A DNA stretch of 64,000 nt, taken from positions 496,001-560,000 of the forward strand of contig JALIRH010000113.1 in the NCBI GenBank assembly GCA_023055505.1, given 5' to 3'. The notes beneath the pieces are model-generated. The model saw only the letters and a program-made list of their open reading frames with translations. It was not told the DNA's origin and searched no databases. This DNA comes from Callipepla californica brunnescens (lineage: Eukaryota; Chordata; Aves; Galliformes; Odontophoridae). Positions 50,270-63,135 of this stretch are shown here, in pieces (position 1 is the first letter of the stretch; each line of letters opens with the position of its first letter). The position numbers and the translations under genes were made by a program.

Positions 50270-50418
50270 GAGATTTTCAAGGCAAGACTTTCAAGGCAAG
50301 ACTGGATTAGGCCCTGGACAACCTGATCTAGCTGTGGTATCCTAGTTCATTGCAGGGGAGTTGGACTAGATGTCCCTCAGAGGTCCCTTCCAACTCTAAG
50401 GATTCTATAATTCTATCT
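50270..50418 (+). mobile_element. CR1 LINE 3' fragment
   Basis: CR1 3' words appear in order: GGATTAGGCCCTGGACAACC, GGACTAGATGTCCCTCAGAG, TCCCTTCCAACTCTAAG and ATTCTATAATTCTATC. At its left end a 14-base unit containing CAAGGCAAGACT is duplicated (about 50280-50305). Confidence 0.92.
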
Positions 50419-50492
50419 TATCTTATGACTTACCTTTTATTCATACACTTCTTGTTGTGTGGAACTGGGCTATCCAGTAGGGATAACAGTTG

Positions 50493-50511
50493 CGTGTGTG
50501 TGTGTGTGTGA
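50493..50511. repeat. GT dinucleotide microsatellite
   Basis: About eight to nine GT units after GCGT. Confidence 0.9.
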
Positions 50512-51255
50512 GTTAAGTTACATAAGTAGAATCACCTTTTGTCTTTATGTCTGATCTGTAGTCAGCTGAGCCAAATGAAAGTTCCAATTGATTCCAATTA
50601 GATATGGATAGACCATTTTACAAAAAGTTATTAGTCAGCTAATACTGGACTTATCACTTATTTGTGAGGATTGTGGATGCTGAAATTAAAGAAACAAGAT
50701 CCATAGCCAGAAAGTTTTGAGTTCAGCAATGGAGAAGGCATGAAGGGTGTATTCCAGAGTTGGAGTCCAAGTATGCTCTGAAAAGGGACATCACTTAGTG
50801 CGAGTCCAACACTGTAGCAGTATATAGGAATTGATCTGCCAATATAGAGCACAAAACAGAGAAGGAAAGAAAAATGTGGATACATCTCCAAAATGAAAGT
50901 GTTACAGAAAACTTGGAGACTATTTAAACAACAGCAACAACCTTTATTTTCAATTTACATGGCTTGAAATTCAATTCAGTAGTTTTCATCACAAAATAAA
51001 CAGTAGAGAATGGACAATACTGAAGCTCAAAAATTTTTGTATGAAGATAAACAGTGGAATAATGAAAAAATTAATAAAAATCATAAATGCAAGTACAGTT
51101 TTTAGAACGTAACATAGATTTCTTACTAAAAGAACCAAAAGACCTAAGAAATATGTTTATGAGTTCATATAGAATGAGAAAGTAGTATATCAACAAAAAT
51201 AAAGTGAGAGAACTCCAAAATATCCACCTTGTCTCACTTTAATGAGGAGGATCAA
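50512..51255. other. Gene-free AT-rich stretch
   Basis: Nothing recognisable between two CR1 copies. Confidence 0.5.
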
Positions 51256-51261
51256 AGAGTG

Positions 51262-51560
51262 AAGGAATGGAATGGAATAGAATGGAATGGAATAGAATAG
51301 TTCAGATGGAAAGGACCTTCAAAGATCATCAAGTCCCACTGTCTGACCACTTCAGCACTGACAAGAAAATAAAGTTTGTTACTGACAGCATTGTCCAAAT
51401 GCCTCTTGAAAACTGACAACCACTTCTCCAGGAAGCCTGTTCCAGTGTTTGACCACTCTCAAACTAAATAAATGTTTTCCAATACTCAGTGTGACCATCC
51501 CCTCTCCAAAAGCTCTGCACCATCTCCTATCCTGCCATTGGTTCCCAGGAACAAAGTACT
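51262..51560 (-). mobile_element. CR1 LINE 3' fragment with GGAAT-type end
   Basis: On the plus strand this begins with about 38 bases of GGAATGGAATAGAAT-type repeats, then TTCAGATGGAAAGGACCTTC, AAAGATCATCAAGTCCCACT, CTTCTCCAGGAAGCCTGTTC and TCAGTGTGACCATCCCC. This is the reverse complement of a CR1 3' region. The usual eight-base terminal unit is replaced by five-base AATGG/AATAG units. The 5' limit is uncertain. Confidence 0.88.
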
Positions 51561-54440
51561 TCCCTTTGCTTCCCCTCCTCAGGGAGCAGTGGGCAATTAA
51601 GAGGGATAAAGAATCAAGGGGCTCAGGATTTGGTCAACCTCTTCTACCAAATTGGTAGAAATTCTACCAAAACTATCTCTTGGTTTGAATCTTGTAATAC
51701 ACTATCTGTTTTAGTATGTCCATCTGTAAAAGGTAAGTAAAATCACTTCATTTTCAGAGATGAGGCCAAAAAAATTTAGATATATTTCACAGAGGGGGAA
51801 GTATCTACGAATGGCCTGCATTTTCTCTGATTTAGCCTTTGAATTAGTGGTGTATTTTAGTCCTGAGTTAGGCATAGTGCAGATTAAGTGAAGCATTTGT
51901 CTGGAACCATCTTTATTTTCATAAACAGTTCCTGACATAGTAGACATAGGCTAGCATCTCTTTGGAGGCAGATTTAAGGCAGCGCCAAAGATGAGGATTT
52001 CTTACTTCAAGTGTAATTGAAGAAAGAAAAAGAACAGCGGAAAAAGCAGTGATCTCAAACAAAACTGAATATGAGAACTTACCTTTTGGTGAGGTGGCTA
52101 TGGTACCCAGAAAAAAAGAGTGTTTGTCAGTGACAACTAACTTTGATTTTAGTGTCTTTAAACATTGAACCAAACTTTAGCAGAGCCCTGAATTAAAGTG
52201 AGTCAGGATTTGAATGAGAAAATAGGTCATAGAAATTAATTACTGTTCAACTGACTACTTGCCCTTTAGCAATCACATGCACATTGCTGCATAAAGAAAG
52301 GTAAACTCTTTTCTACCTTTCATGGTTCTACTTGCAGAACACTCATATATGTCACAAAACACGAGGAAAACAATACAGCAAAGCAGAGCCATAAAACAAC
52401 AGCTGCTGTATGCTCATATCCTGGAGGCGATTTATTAATATTTTTGTCCTGTCTCCATCCAAATGCTAGAGAAAAAATAAAAATCCATAGACACTAGGAA
52501 TATTTGTGGCTGGTCTAAATTCTTTAGATAAATACTGTTGGAGTGATGCCAAAGACCTGAATATAGGCATCTTGCATCCCTGATGAATATATCCAAAATT
52601 AGACTAATGTCTATCCCAAATAACCTTTTCTACTCTTTCTGACTGATGGAAAACAATTTAGCCAGCTGAAGATATTATATATGTCTTGGAAACTAGGAGG
52701 GGTGCCTCATAACTGAGCCTTATCTCTTCACTAACCACTGTATTCTGGTCTGATACCATGACATTTTCTACCCATTTACCAGCCCTGATCATTACTATCA
52801 CCTCTTAGGGAAGAGAGACAAGGCTGGAATCAGGTGTTACTGCTTTCCTCAGTTGTGGATAAATTTCCAGCATAAAGGTCTGCTCTTGCTATTCTCTGGA
52901 AATAGCTAAGCCTTGCAAAGGTTTTTGTTTAAGTCATGGCTCTTAGTGATTTTTCTTTAGTTTAGGGAAACAAATGAGTATTTAGGTCGAGGTAGAAATT
53001 GGACTTGAATGACCCTTCTCAATCAGGGCTGTTTCATCTTCTGCTCTCTGAAAATTCATTTTTTTAATTGTCTTCTCAGCTTCTTAGGCATCACTGAAAA
53101 ACCACAGAATTATTTTGAGGCTTTGTTTGTTTCCTTGTCTCTATTAGAAAGCCGTTGCAGACTTTAATATTGCCTATCTTGCATCTGCTGGACAGTCTCA
53201 TATAAACATGTGTTCTTGTGTTAACTTAAACTCATTTTATTACTTGCTATTTCTCTCTATTGGATTTTGTGTATCAAGATAAACATCTTTTCTATTCAGA
53301 AAGCTGGATGCTTTGAATCCAGATTCCTTTTGAAGGACCTTTTCTCCATCGATTTAATTTTGAATTAGTGTACAGATAAATGATGCACATTAGTACTTAT
53401 GAGGTGTGAATTGTGACTTCTATAGCCATCTATGTGCCAAGAGTATTTACTATGCAAGATATGCATTGTTTTTATGTGCAATCACATTAAGAAAAAATAG
53501 ACTTTATTAAAATATGCTATCTGAAATATAGTTAACCTTTCTAGTAAGACAGTGCTTTTCACAAACCAGTGAATACAGCTGTAGAATTGAACTTAAAAAA
53601 TATACATATATATTTTTTTCCATTTCAATTGACTTAACAGTGTAATTGGTTACAATATCTGCTTTCTGAGTAGTTACATCCTGTCAATGCACACCTCAGC
53701 ACTTGAAGCCTTTCAGTGTTCAGGACAGCTGAGCCTCTCTTCTCTTAACAGGGATCTTCTTGAGACTCTCTCTGCTTGGCTTAAGGGAGAGAGCCTACTG
53801 AGGAAAGAGTATGGAAAAGTTTATGATCTTCAAAGACAAGATCTTATTGTGGCTGACAATACCTGATCTCCATTTCTTCCATTTAAATCCAGACAGGGAC
53901 CATGGAATCTCCCGGCTACTCCACTGGGACTGGTCATATTTCCATCTGGGGGCCATTAGCCTCTTCCAGTAACATCCACCTTGAAAAGTGTAAGGCTAGT
54001 TTTAACGAAGAGGACAACCACACCTGCTTCCTCTCAGCCAACAGGGCAGCTGAACATCCAGATGTTTGTAGTTGTGGTTGAGCTTAGATGTTTTTCATCT
54101 GCTTCTCACAGGAACTAACAGTATTGCATTCCAGTGACCATACAATCCTGGCTTCCTGTCTTACAGGACTACAGTATCCTTTTCACCTTTTCTGTCATTG
54201 TCAAAGGCCTTCACATTACATTTCTTTCTCTGGAGCAGTCGTTTTTTTTTTTTTTTTGCATAAAAACTGAATGTTTTTCTTGTGGTTTTTGGTTGTTGTT
54301 GTTTTGTTCGTTTGGTTTTGATACTGTTTGCATTCTTACTTACATAGTTTGGAGTTTCAAGATCAATATCTAAGACACTTATGGCTAGAACAAGCTGAAT
54401 TACTATGTTGTTAAATGCAGAGGGAGTGCTGGAGAATAAT
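51561..54440. other. Gene-free AT-rich stretch
   Basis: No gene, RNA or clear repeat recognised apart from T-rich runs (for example at 54240-54257). Confidence 0.5.
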
Positions 54441-54469
54441 TGACCTTATCTTTTCAGATCAGATGAAAC

Positions 54470-55178
54470 TCTTATATGTACAGAGTGGGAGAAGAACTCA
54501 TTGAGTACTGTGGAGAAGAACTTGGGGGTACTGACAGACGAAAAGCTGGATATGACCCAGCAGTGTGCTCTTGCAGTCCAGATGGCCAACAATACCCCAC
54601 ACTGCATCAACAGAGGGGTGGCAGCAAGGAGAGGGATGGCATTGTCCTCCTGTTCTGCCCTCATGAGGGACCTTTTGGAGTACTGCATCCAGGCCTGGGG
54701 CCCCCAGCACAAGAAGGATGCAGAGCTGGTGGAACAGGTCCAGACGGGGGCAATGAGGTTGAACAGAGGGCAGGAACACCTCTCTCATGAATAAAAGTTG
54801 AGGGAGATGGATTTATTTAGCTTGGAGAAGTGGTGGCTCTGGGGAGACTTCATAGTGGCCTCCTAGTACTTAAAGAGAACTTACAAGCAGGATGAGGAAC
54901 AACTTTTCACACTCTGACTTTAAACTAAAAGAGGAGAGCTTTAGGTTAGATGTTAGGAAGAAATTCTTTATTCAGAGGGTGGTGAGGCATTGGCAGAGGC
55001 TTCTCAGAGAAGCTGTGCGTGCCCCATCGCTGGAGGCATTCAAGGTCAGTTTGGGTGGGCCCTTGACAGCCTGATCTGGCAGGTGGCCACCAGATCATGG
55101 CATCAGGTTTGGAATTGGGAGGTCTTTAAGGTCCTCTCTGACTGACCTAAGCACTTCTATGATTCATATGATTCTGTG
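54470..55178 (+). mobile_element. Longest CR1 LINE copy, ORF2 C-terminus plus 3' UTR
   Basis: About 700 bases of CR1. An open frame at 54501-54794 (97 codons, from M-S-T-V-E-K-N-L-G-V to H-L-S-H-E) corresponds to the C-terminal end of the CR1 ORF2 reverse transcriptase, including the words LDMTQQCAL, LEYCIQAWGP and QHKKDAELVEQVQ. It is broken after this point, and the RT catalytic domain is absent because of 5' truncation. The 3' UTR follows, with TTCTTTATTCAGAGGGTGGT, CCCATCGCTGGAGGCATTCA and a decayed octamer end near 55160-55178. The copy is inactive. Confidence 0.93.
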
Positions 55179-58100
55179 GTATGTCATATATCATTATCTT
55201 GCTTATAATAAATAGAAACTTTTCTTAATTTTGTTTTTAATTGTTTTATGAATAACATATTAATTTTCTTGTGTTTCACAACAGATTTCCTTGCAATTTC
55301 CTTCTCCAGAACATTCTTACAGAATAAGATGATGAAAAGTAGAGTTTCAGAGGGAATAAGAAACTTTAGATGAATCCTTCTTCTCAGGCATTCTTTTTTC
55401 AACTCTGCTAATCTGACTTTGACGGTCAAGCTGAAGGTTCATGTCAGAGCAATTTTCTGATGAACTTTTCCTCATTCTCTCTGACTACACAAGAGTGGTT
55501 ATTACTGAACTGTGGTAAACTTAAGTTCCGTGTTCAGTGAAATCTGGAGATACACAGTGAGATTTTACAGCTCTGGTACATGCACAGGGTTTAGTGTGGT
55601 CCAAATGAAACAGATACAAAAGAGAAATTAGCCAATGTTTAATGTTTTTATATGTTTGGTTTTGTTTGTTTGCTTTTTAGTTTGAGTTATCAATAGAGTG
55701 ATCACTGATCATGACTAAAATATATGACTGATTCAATTCAGTGCTTTGAAAAGTATGTGTGTAAAGGCAAGAGGAAAGAGCCCTGTCTCACTTATTTTAA
55801 GAAATCTGTGATTTAGAAGTTTGCTTCCATAGTAGGCTTTGTTCTGAAGACTGAAGGAAGAAGCAGACAATTCCAGAGCAATATTCATCTAACCTATCTT
55901 AGACCATGCTCCTCTAGCATCTGCTGCACACAATGACACTCCTGCTATATTTAGCACAGAACCATTTTCACAAATTGCTTGTGGTCTTCAGGCCTTCAGT
56001 ATGATGGGTGGTAAAAAAAGATAGCCCTATCCTATCTTCATTCAGTCAATGGTTTCTCTGTTGCAATCCTTGCCAAATAATACCAGTGGGTGTAGCCTTT
56101 ATAGTGCAAAATCCTGTCTGGTAAGACTTGGCCCAAGCCTACTAAATCTGTTGATTTCGTGTTTAGTTAAGAGAAGGTGACGTTACAACTTGGTGACTTC
56201 TGTTAACCATATTTTTCCAAATAACATGTGAACATGCTTGAGCCTTTTAAGTTTTATTAAAGATCAATCAGTTGAAGGGGTTTTCTTTTGGCAAGGATTG
56301 CAACCACCATTTACTCATCATGAAAACAGAACTAATCAGTATAAGGGCAGAACGTGCAGAATTCATTTTTGAAAGGGATTTGTGTTGGGGATGGGAGGAT
56401 GAGTGGCTCTGGTTAATCTTTTTAACTAGATCTCATATCTAAGAAAAGAAGTTCATGTCAGATTTCCTTCCTGTGCCATCTGTTCATTGATTATGCAGTT
56501 TCCATTTAAGCAGGTACAGATTTCCTGGAGGGATTGAGCCAGAGGCTCGCTTCATATGAGATGTTAACCCCTATCTCCAATTCCCCGCTGTAGCATGAGG
56601 CTTCTCTCACATTCTCAACAATAACACAGATTTTGCCACTCTAATATCACAGGAGATGAAATAAGAAGTTGAAGTGGAGAAGTCTAGTGCTGTACTCATG
56701 GCACGTGGGAACAGCCTTTGTGGATAGACTGGCTGAAGTCATGGTTGAGGTTTGGAGCTTGAGCTTGGGCTTTCACTAGCACACGTATCTTCCATGACAT
56801 GATTTACCATTCTGATCCTGTGCCATTGGCTTAGAGGCTATATTTAGTCATACTTAAGTTAACAGGATAACATTTTCTGTAACTATTAGAAATAGGAACC
56901 AAAAATAGGGATTTTCACAGTTCACAGGGAATGGTCCTAGCACATGGTTTCATGATGAAGCACTATTTGTGGCTGCACAGAAATAACACACCTTACCTTC
57001 TTTCTTTGCCTAATACTTTGGGTGAGTTCCCACAAAGTGGGAGCAGGAGATTTGGACTCCTTCAGTCTGCAGACTGTCTGAACCAGGGTTCCAACTACAA
57101 GGTATTAAAAAGAAAGACAACCCTAGTTCTCATTTATGTTTTAAGAAAAGTGACTGTGCACTGAATATAACAGCTCAGATCATTTTCTTATTCAGGTCCT
57201 AGACATGGTGTCAATAGGTCAATAATTCTTACCCTGGACTTATGTAGGATGTGATGTATATCTTGGTTATCTGCAGAAGCACTCCTAAGTCAAAGCATTG
57301 ATTTTGCATGTTTTCAAGAATTAATAGAGCTGGAATTGTTCTCTGAAATTCAAAATCCTTTGTTGAAACTTATGAAGACATGATCAGCCTGAGTGTCACT
57401 ATTATTTGCTGCAGCAATAATAGGGGAAAACTGTTTTCTCTTCAGTTTTGTGTCTGTTATAAGCTTCTCTTAGTTTTGTTCTTTTTTCCACTCCTTTCTG
57501 TTATTTGCACTGCCATGCTCAGTACCCTAGAATAACTGTTTTGTTTCATGCAGTTTGCCTCCAGTGAGCTATCTTTAGCATAATGTTTCTGCTAAAGCAA
57601 TGAAGGAGCTGTAGACATAGTGAGGAAGTATATTTGTTTTAGGCTGTTTGCATGTCTACTGAGGCTGATGGCCTTCTGTCTTGTAGACTGCTTAAACGAT
57701 ACCTGAATTAGAGGTCAGCTCATATATACATATCACAATGGAGGAGTGTACAACATAGCCAAAATTTGTGCTCAAAGACAACAAATTCACTGAAAAGCTC
57801 TTCAGTGCCAGCATTAGAGTTTATAGGCTTCTTTTTCTCGGGTCAGTGGCTTTATTGAGACCCGAATTACTGCAGAGTAAGTGTTCTTTAACGTACTTCC
57901 AGCTGCTGAGGATATGCTTATTTGTAACATATAGATTTTCCAGTAAGAGCGTAAATTCAAAGAAACTGGGAGGAAAAAGAAGTGATGAATAATCCAGAAA
58001 GAGTCAGGTGTCTCACTACCGCTTTAGACACCTAAATCCAGTTGTTACTCCAAGGTGCCTTATGAGGTGAATCCTGGAGAAATCCAGCTTTTTGTCAGTA

Positions 58101-58374
58101 AAATGGATCCTTGTTTACATATCCCTTTTACACGCACACACACACAGCTCCCATACATTCTTTATAAAGTACTTCTTGGAGGTGGGTCTGGGGCCCAGCT
58201 TTTTCAAGTTAATACACCAGCTATGACCCAAACCAGAATGCTTTATCAAGCAAAGAGAGAGAGATGCCTCAGCCCACACTCACCTACAGAGCAAAGGTGC
58301 CTCCTCCCTGGAGTGAAATACAGTGATACAGGTTCCTGTTATAAATCAGGAAGAAGAGGATACAATGCTCTCAT
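55179..58374. other. Gene-free AT-rich stretch
   Basis: No recognised gene or transposon. The open frame at 58055-58507 spans the CA microsatellite and reads as a Thr-His repeat, so it is not considered real. Confidence 0.5.

Positions 58375-58413
<39 letters not shown>
58375..58413. repeat. CA dinucleotide microsatellite
   Basis: About 19 uninterrupted CA units. A shorter CA patch lies at about 58132-58146. Confidence 0.97.
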
Positions 58414-58417
<4 letters not shown>

Positions 58418-58571
58418 TGGTCTAATTCCTGCCTTGCTGGTCATAATGCCAATAGGTTATTTCTTGGTGGTTTCCCCAGTCTGACCTGGGCATACAAATT
58501 CAGGTGAGTGTTCACAGCCATAAGGACAGAGATGACTTTAACTACAAACAGAAGATAACTATTTAGGGTAA

Positions 58572-58685
58572 TTGAGTCATAGAATTGTTTGAGTTGAAAG
58601 GGACCATTATGGGTTATCCAGTCCAACTCAGCTGCAATGAACACGGACACCTGCAGGTAGATCAGGTTGCTCAGAGCCTGATTCT
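58572..58685 (-). mobile_element. CR1 LINE 3' fragment
   Basis: Plus-strand words TCATAGAATTGTTTGAGTTG, AAAGGGACCATTATGG, TCCAGTCCAACTCAGCTGCA and AGGTAGATCAGGTTGCTCAG are the reverse complement of a CR1 3' end. Similarity stops near 58685. Confidence 0.92.
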
Positions 58686-60694
58686 TCCAACTGAAGACTG
58701 GAAACAGATAAAAAATAATAGTCACTCTACCTTCATTGTGGCAGAGCCCTGCCATCAGAGTTTTCCTCTTCTCCTGGTTTGTGTTCAACTCCATTTGTTA
58801 CTTCAGCAGAGCAGCCCATTCTCATCTTTGAAATGACTCGTCTCATTTGAAGTAAGCTTCTGAGAAACCTCAAACTGGTTCTGTGGTATGGAGGGAAGCT
58901 ATAACTTCCGGATGTGGTAGAAGGAGAAGCCAAGTTTCTCGTAGTGTTTGGTTGTGGGTTTCTTTTTTTATTATTATTTCAGTTCTTTATTTTTTGGAGG
59001 TTTTTTTTTTTATGTTTTTGGGTTGGTTTTTTTTTGGTCAATTTTTTTTCTTCTCCTTCCCTCAGTCCATGAAACTATACACAGAGAATGGTGTTTTCAT
59101 AGTCACTTATGTATGGGACCACACGGCATTTTTTTTCTGGGGCCACGAGTTCCGTAGAAAAGCAAATTAGTTACGAGTAATGCAGTATGATGATAAATAT
59201 CCATCCATAGCCAGAATAAATACTACTCAGCAAATATAAATAATTGTCGCAGTAATTTTCATTATTATCTAAGCACAGAACTCATGGGTACATGGCTTTT
59301 TACTCACATGACATACCCTGTATTATCTTAGCTCAGCAGCTGGGGAGATTACAGACTGTAAGATATCCCCATTGGAAGGAATCTAAATCATAACACTTGT
59401 ATGTACAAGGCACTAAATGAATGGTAAATTTGCATCAGTAAATCAAAGTATGGTGAGGCTCTTTTATTTTCTCTATTATCCCTATCTCCTTATCCCCAAA
59501 TGTCTTATAGCTCTGTGAAACCCACAGACTGCGGGCAGTTGGCTGCTTCCACACCATCTCATCTAGCTTGTTTCATGAGGTGGTAAACAACCTCACAGGC
59601 CAAACAGACAGAACAGGACAATATACATATGTGTAGCTCATGTACTGTATATGTCTTGCATATTATACATAATATCTGACTGTCCTTTCAGCAGTCTGCA
59701 AGTAAGTGTTGGTATAAAAAAATACAGTTGCCTATCTAGAATACTTCAGGAACCATTGATCAAAGCTTTCAACATATACTTCAAGAGTTTCACTAGCAGT
59801 ATTTTATCTTGCTTTTCTGAAAGATATGTCTTATATATTAATTCTTTTCCAAGTAAAATGAAGATGAATGAGATGTGGTTAACCAGGATTGACAAACTGA
59901 ATGAAAGCTTAGCTAAGCACATCCTATACACACAGTATGCTTAGTGCTGGGGCATTGTACCAGTCTGCTGTTTTTCAATCCCACTCCAGGGACTTATATT
60001 TCCCTGGTGCTATGTCTTTTCCTTTCTGTAGCACAAGTGAGGTTTCTTGCCTTCCTTTGTTGAAACAAGTCTTTCTAGGTTTTGAGGCTCTGCCCTTTAC
60101 AAAGTGATTCTTTTCAGTAGGGAGGCAATCATGATTAAAATTAACAGATAAATATGAATAGATAAATATATGATATATATGAACATTCATAAAGATTATC
60201 GTTTTTCTTTCTGTTGGCTTCTCAATCTCTTTGAGAGGAGATTTTTTTCTCAAAACACTCAGCCATCAGGACACATTCTCTATTGACTCCTTCCGTGACA
60301 TTTTTATTATTAACCTTTCTGTCTCTTAGTGTTCCCTGCTTCTAAAACAAAAGAAATAAAACTTTTGGATTTGTTGTTGTTGTTGTCATTGTCTTCATGA
60401 TTTATTTTGAGGCCTGGAGTAATTCACAGAACCATTCTAGTTCTCTGGAGCTATAAATAGTTTGGCTAGGGAGGACATGTAATTTTCAGGATTGTTTGCC
60501 CAACAGTTTCTGCATCAAACTCTCACTAGTTGCATAGTGTTAAGTACCACAACGTGGACAAACACTGATATGCAAAACTTGTAAAAAACTTTTCCTTTCC
60601 CATCTTCACTCTATGTGTAATAAGAATATACATCTGAATCAGTAAAAAACAGTAATCTTCTGCATCAAGAGGTTCAATATTGATTTCCCAGGTA
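58686..60694. other. Gene-free stretch with T-rich low-complexity tract
   Basis: A T-rich, G-interrupted tract lies at 58951-59055. It translates into Phe-rich shadow frames. A TTG run lies at about 60371-60386. No gene was recognised. Confidence 0.5.
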
Positions 60695-60945
60695 ACAGTA
60701 ACAGGATGAGAGGTAATGGGCTCAAGCTGAGCCGGAAAATGTGCAGACTGGATATTAAGAAAAAATTCTGAGAAAGAGTGGTGAGGCACTGTCACAGGCC
60801 AACCAGGGAGGTGGTGGAGTCACTGTTCCTAAAGGTGTTCAAGAAACATGGAGATGTGGTATTTAGGAACATGCTTAGTGGGTAAGTGGTTGGTCGGACT
60901 AGATGATCTTAGAACCAACCTGAATGATTCTGTAATTCATTTTTA
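60695..60945 (+). mobile_element. CR1 LINE 3' fragment
   Basis: Reads AACAGGATGAGAGGTAATGG, GGAGGTGGTGGAGTCACTG, AACATGCTTAGTGGGTAAG and CTAGATGATCTTAGAACC, ending in ATGATTCTGTAATTC. These are CR1 3' words with a decayed octamer. Divergence is moderate. Confidence 0.92.
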
Positions 60946-62744
60946 ATTGAAAAATCATCCACAAAAAAATATTGATCTTTATCAACAGTAAGCGTTACAT
61001 GCATCCTCAGAAAGCATAAATCACACATGCCACCAAATAACTGTACGTCAAAGCTCTCACCACATCATAAAGATATCACTTGAAGAGAATACACCCAGTG
61101 AGGGAGAAACTCCCATTAATAAGTGAGAGTTGCCTGTACAAGAAATGGTTAAAATGGGCAGAAGTGCTTTAAAACAGAATCAGAGAAAGCACATAATCCC
61201 AGCTTGATGCAATTACTCTAACATGAATTTAAAATAAAATTAAAGTTAACAGTTTAAACTGATGTTTGAGGGGTTTTAAAAAGATTTAGTTTCCCTTGGA
61301 ACCACTATGTTATTTGAGCCACTGTAATCTCAGAGTGCAGTGCTCATAACTTCTCTCAAGCACTGTTACTACTAGATTATGCCCACAGGTTAAGTTACAA
61401 ATGTCTAAAAACCCTAAAATTATTAAACCTAGATTAAAGTGTTCGGAGAATATGGTGTTATTTTAGTCTCCTGCCATATCCTACATTTACTATAAAACTG
61501 TTATATTGGCATTCTAATAAAATGTCATAAAGCAAGTATGTAAGGAGGTGTTTTGGGTTTGTTGCAGTCTGATGGAAGCCAAGTTAACATGGCAACCAAA
61601 ATGTGTAACAGAAACACTTAAATGTTTTTCATAAACTGCAAACCTTGTAAGAGTCTAAGAGCACATTGACTACTGGGGAGCAGAATGCTGGAGATTACTG
61701 CCATACATTCTTGATGCTTCATCTTAGATCATTTCTACACAACTCAAAGACTAATTATCTGAAGTAAATTTCCTGCTTTATGTCACACTCTTACCCACTA
61801 GAGCCCAAAGGTGTCCCATCAACTCCAGCAACCATATGTAAAAAGGAAGGAATGGTTTGTTCCTTGCACATTGGGAGCTACACTTTCACAGCCTGAGCAA
61901 CAGATTTAGGAAGTTTAGATAAAAGAGATCTATGAGACCCTTTGAGCTCATCTGCTTTTCTTAAAATCCCTCACACCTTGAAGAACATCCTATCACAAAT
62001 GATAGATAATGTTAACAGAGTCTGTAATGTCTTTAATGCCTCATTTGCAGAATATGTTCAAATTATTTTTTGTATCTGTGATGCAGTTGCTTGTTGTTCT
62101 GGTACACAGATGTTTAAAAGTACTTTATTTTACTTAGTTGAAAAAAATGAAAAAGAAAAGAGTCATTACTAGGTCTCAGTTACTGTTCACAAAAATAGAA
62201 GGTTCCAACGATGTATGGGTTGTAGCATAAAATTTGACCTCCTGGCATTTTTACAGGAAGGAGAGAGACAAACATCTTGACTAACAGACAATCCCAAATA
62301 TCAAGTTTGAGACATCTAAATCAGTATTCTATTCCTGCTATCAAGGAATAAACAAGTTTACTAAGGATCATTTCTGGGAGAAATAAGTCGACTTGGGGAA
62401 GTTCCTTTCACCTAATGAACTCCAGATGAATGCCTTAAAAACACTTAGTGCAGTTACCTGCAATAGTGCTATGTTTTTCTCAGCGAATTTCCCAGGAGCT
62501 TATAGAAACATTGAGAGAATGAGTAGTCAAATCAATGTATTCACTTACAGCACTACAGCCTACAGTAAGGAACTATATGGAAGAATGGAGGAGGAGTAGG
62601 GCAAGAAGAGACTTCTGTGAAAGAGAAATTCTGATACAATCGGGGAAGTAAATTCATAACTAATAGGAGAGGAAAGATGCAACTTAGGCTACTTCAAGAA
62701 GCAGTCAGAGGGATCAATGGTATGTATAAGAAAAAAGGCATCCA
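60946..62744. other. Gene-free stretch
   Basis: No recognised gene, RNA or transposon between two CR1 copies. Confidence 0.5.
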
Positions 62745-63135
62745 TCTGACAAAAGAATCTTCTGGAAAAGAGGAGGCTCAAGGGAGACTTTACGGTTCTC
62801 TACAACTCCTGGAAGGAGGTTGAGGTTAGGTTGGGGTCAGTCTCTTCTCCCATGTAATTAGCAATAGGACAAGAGTGAATGGCCTCAAGTTTAGCCAGGG
62901 GAGGTTCAAGTTGGATACTAGGAAAAATTTATCCTCTGAAAGGGTGATCAGGCACCGGAATGGGCTTCCCAGGGAGGTGGTTGAGTCACTGTCTCTGGAG
63001 ATGTTCAAGAAAATTTTAGATGTTGTACTTACGTACATGGTTTGGTGGGGAAATATTGGTGGTAGGAGGAAAGTTGGACTGGATGGTCTTTTCCAACCTT
63101 GGTCATTCTACAATTCTATGATTCTATGATTCAGG
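62745..63135 (+). mobile_element. CR1 LINE 3' fragment (about 390 bp)
   Basis: Starts near GGAAAAGAGGAGGCTCAAGG and runs through AGTGAATGGCCTCAAG, GGGCTTCCCAGGGAGGTGG, GTCACTGTCTCTGGAGATGT and GGTCTTTTCCAACCTTGGTC, to ATTCTATGATTCTATGATTC. The clean octamer end indicates a relatively young or well-preserved copy. No complete ORF2 portion is present. Confidence 0.95.

Noticed and set aside
54498..54788. Minus-strand frame over the CR1 copy
   Set aside because: Antisense shadow of the CR1 ORF2 remnant.
58055..58507. 150-codon plus-strand frame containing Thr-His repeats
   Set aside because: It runs through the CA microsatellite.
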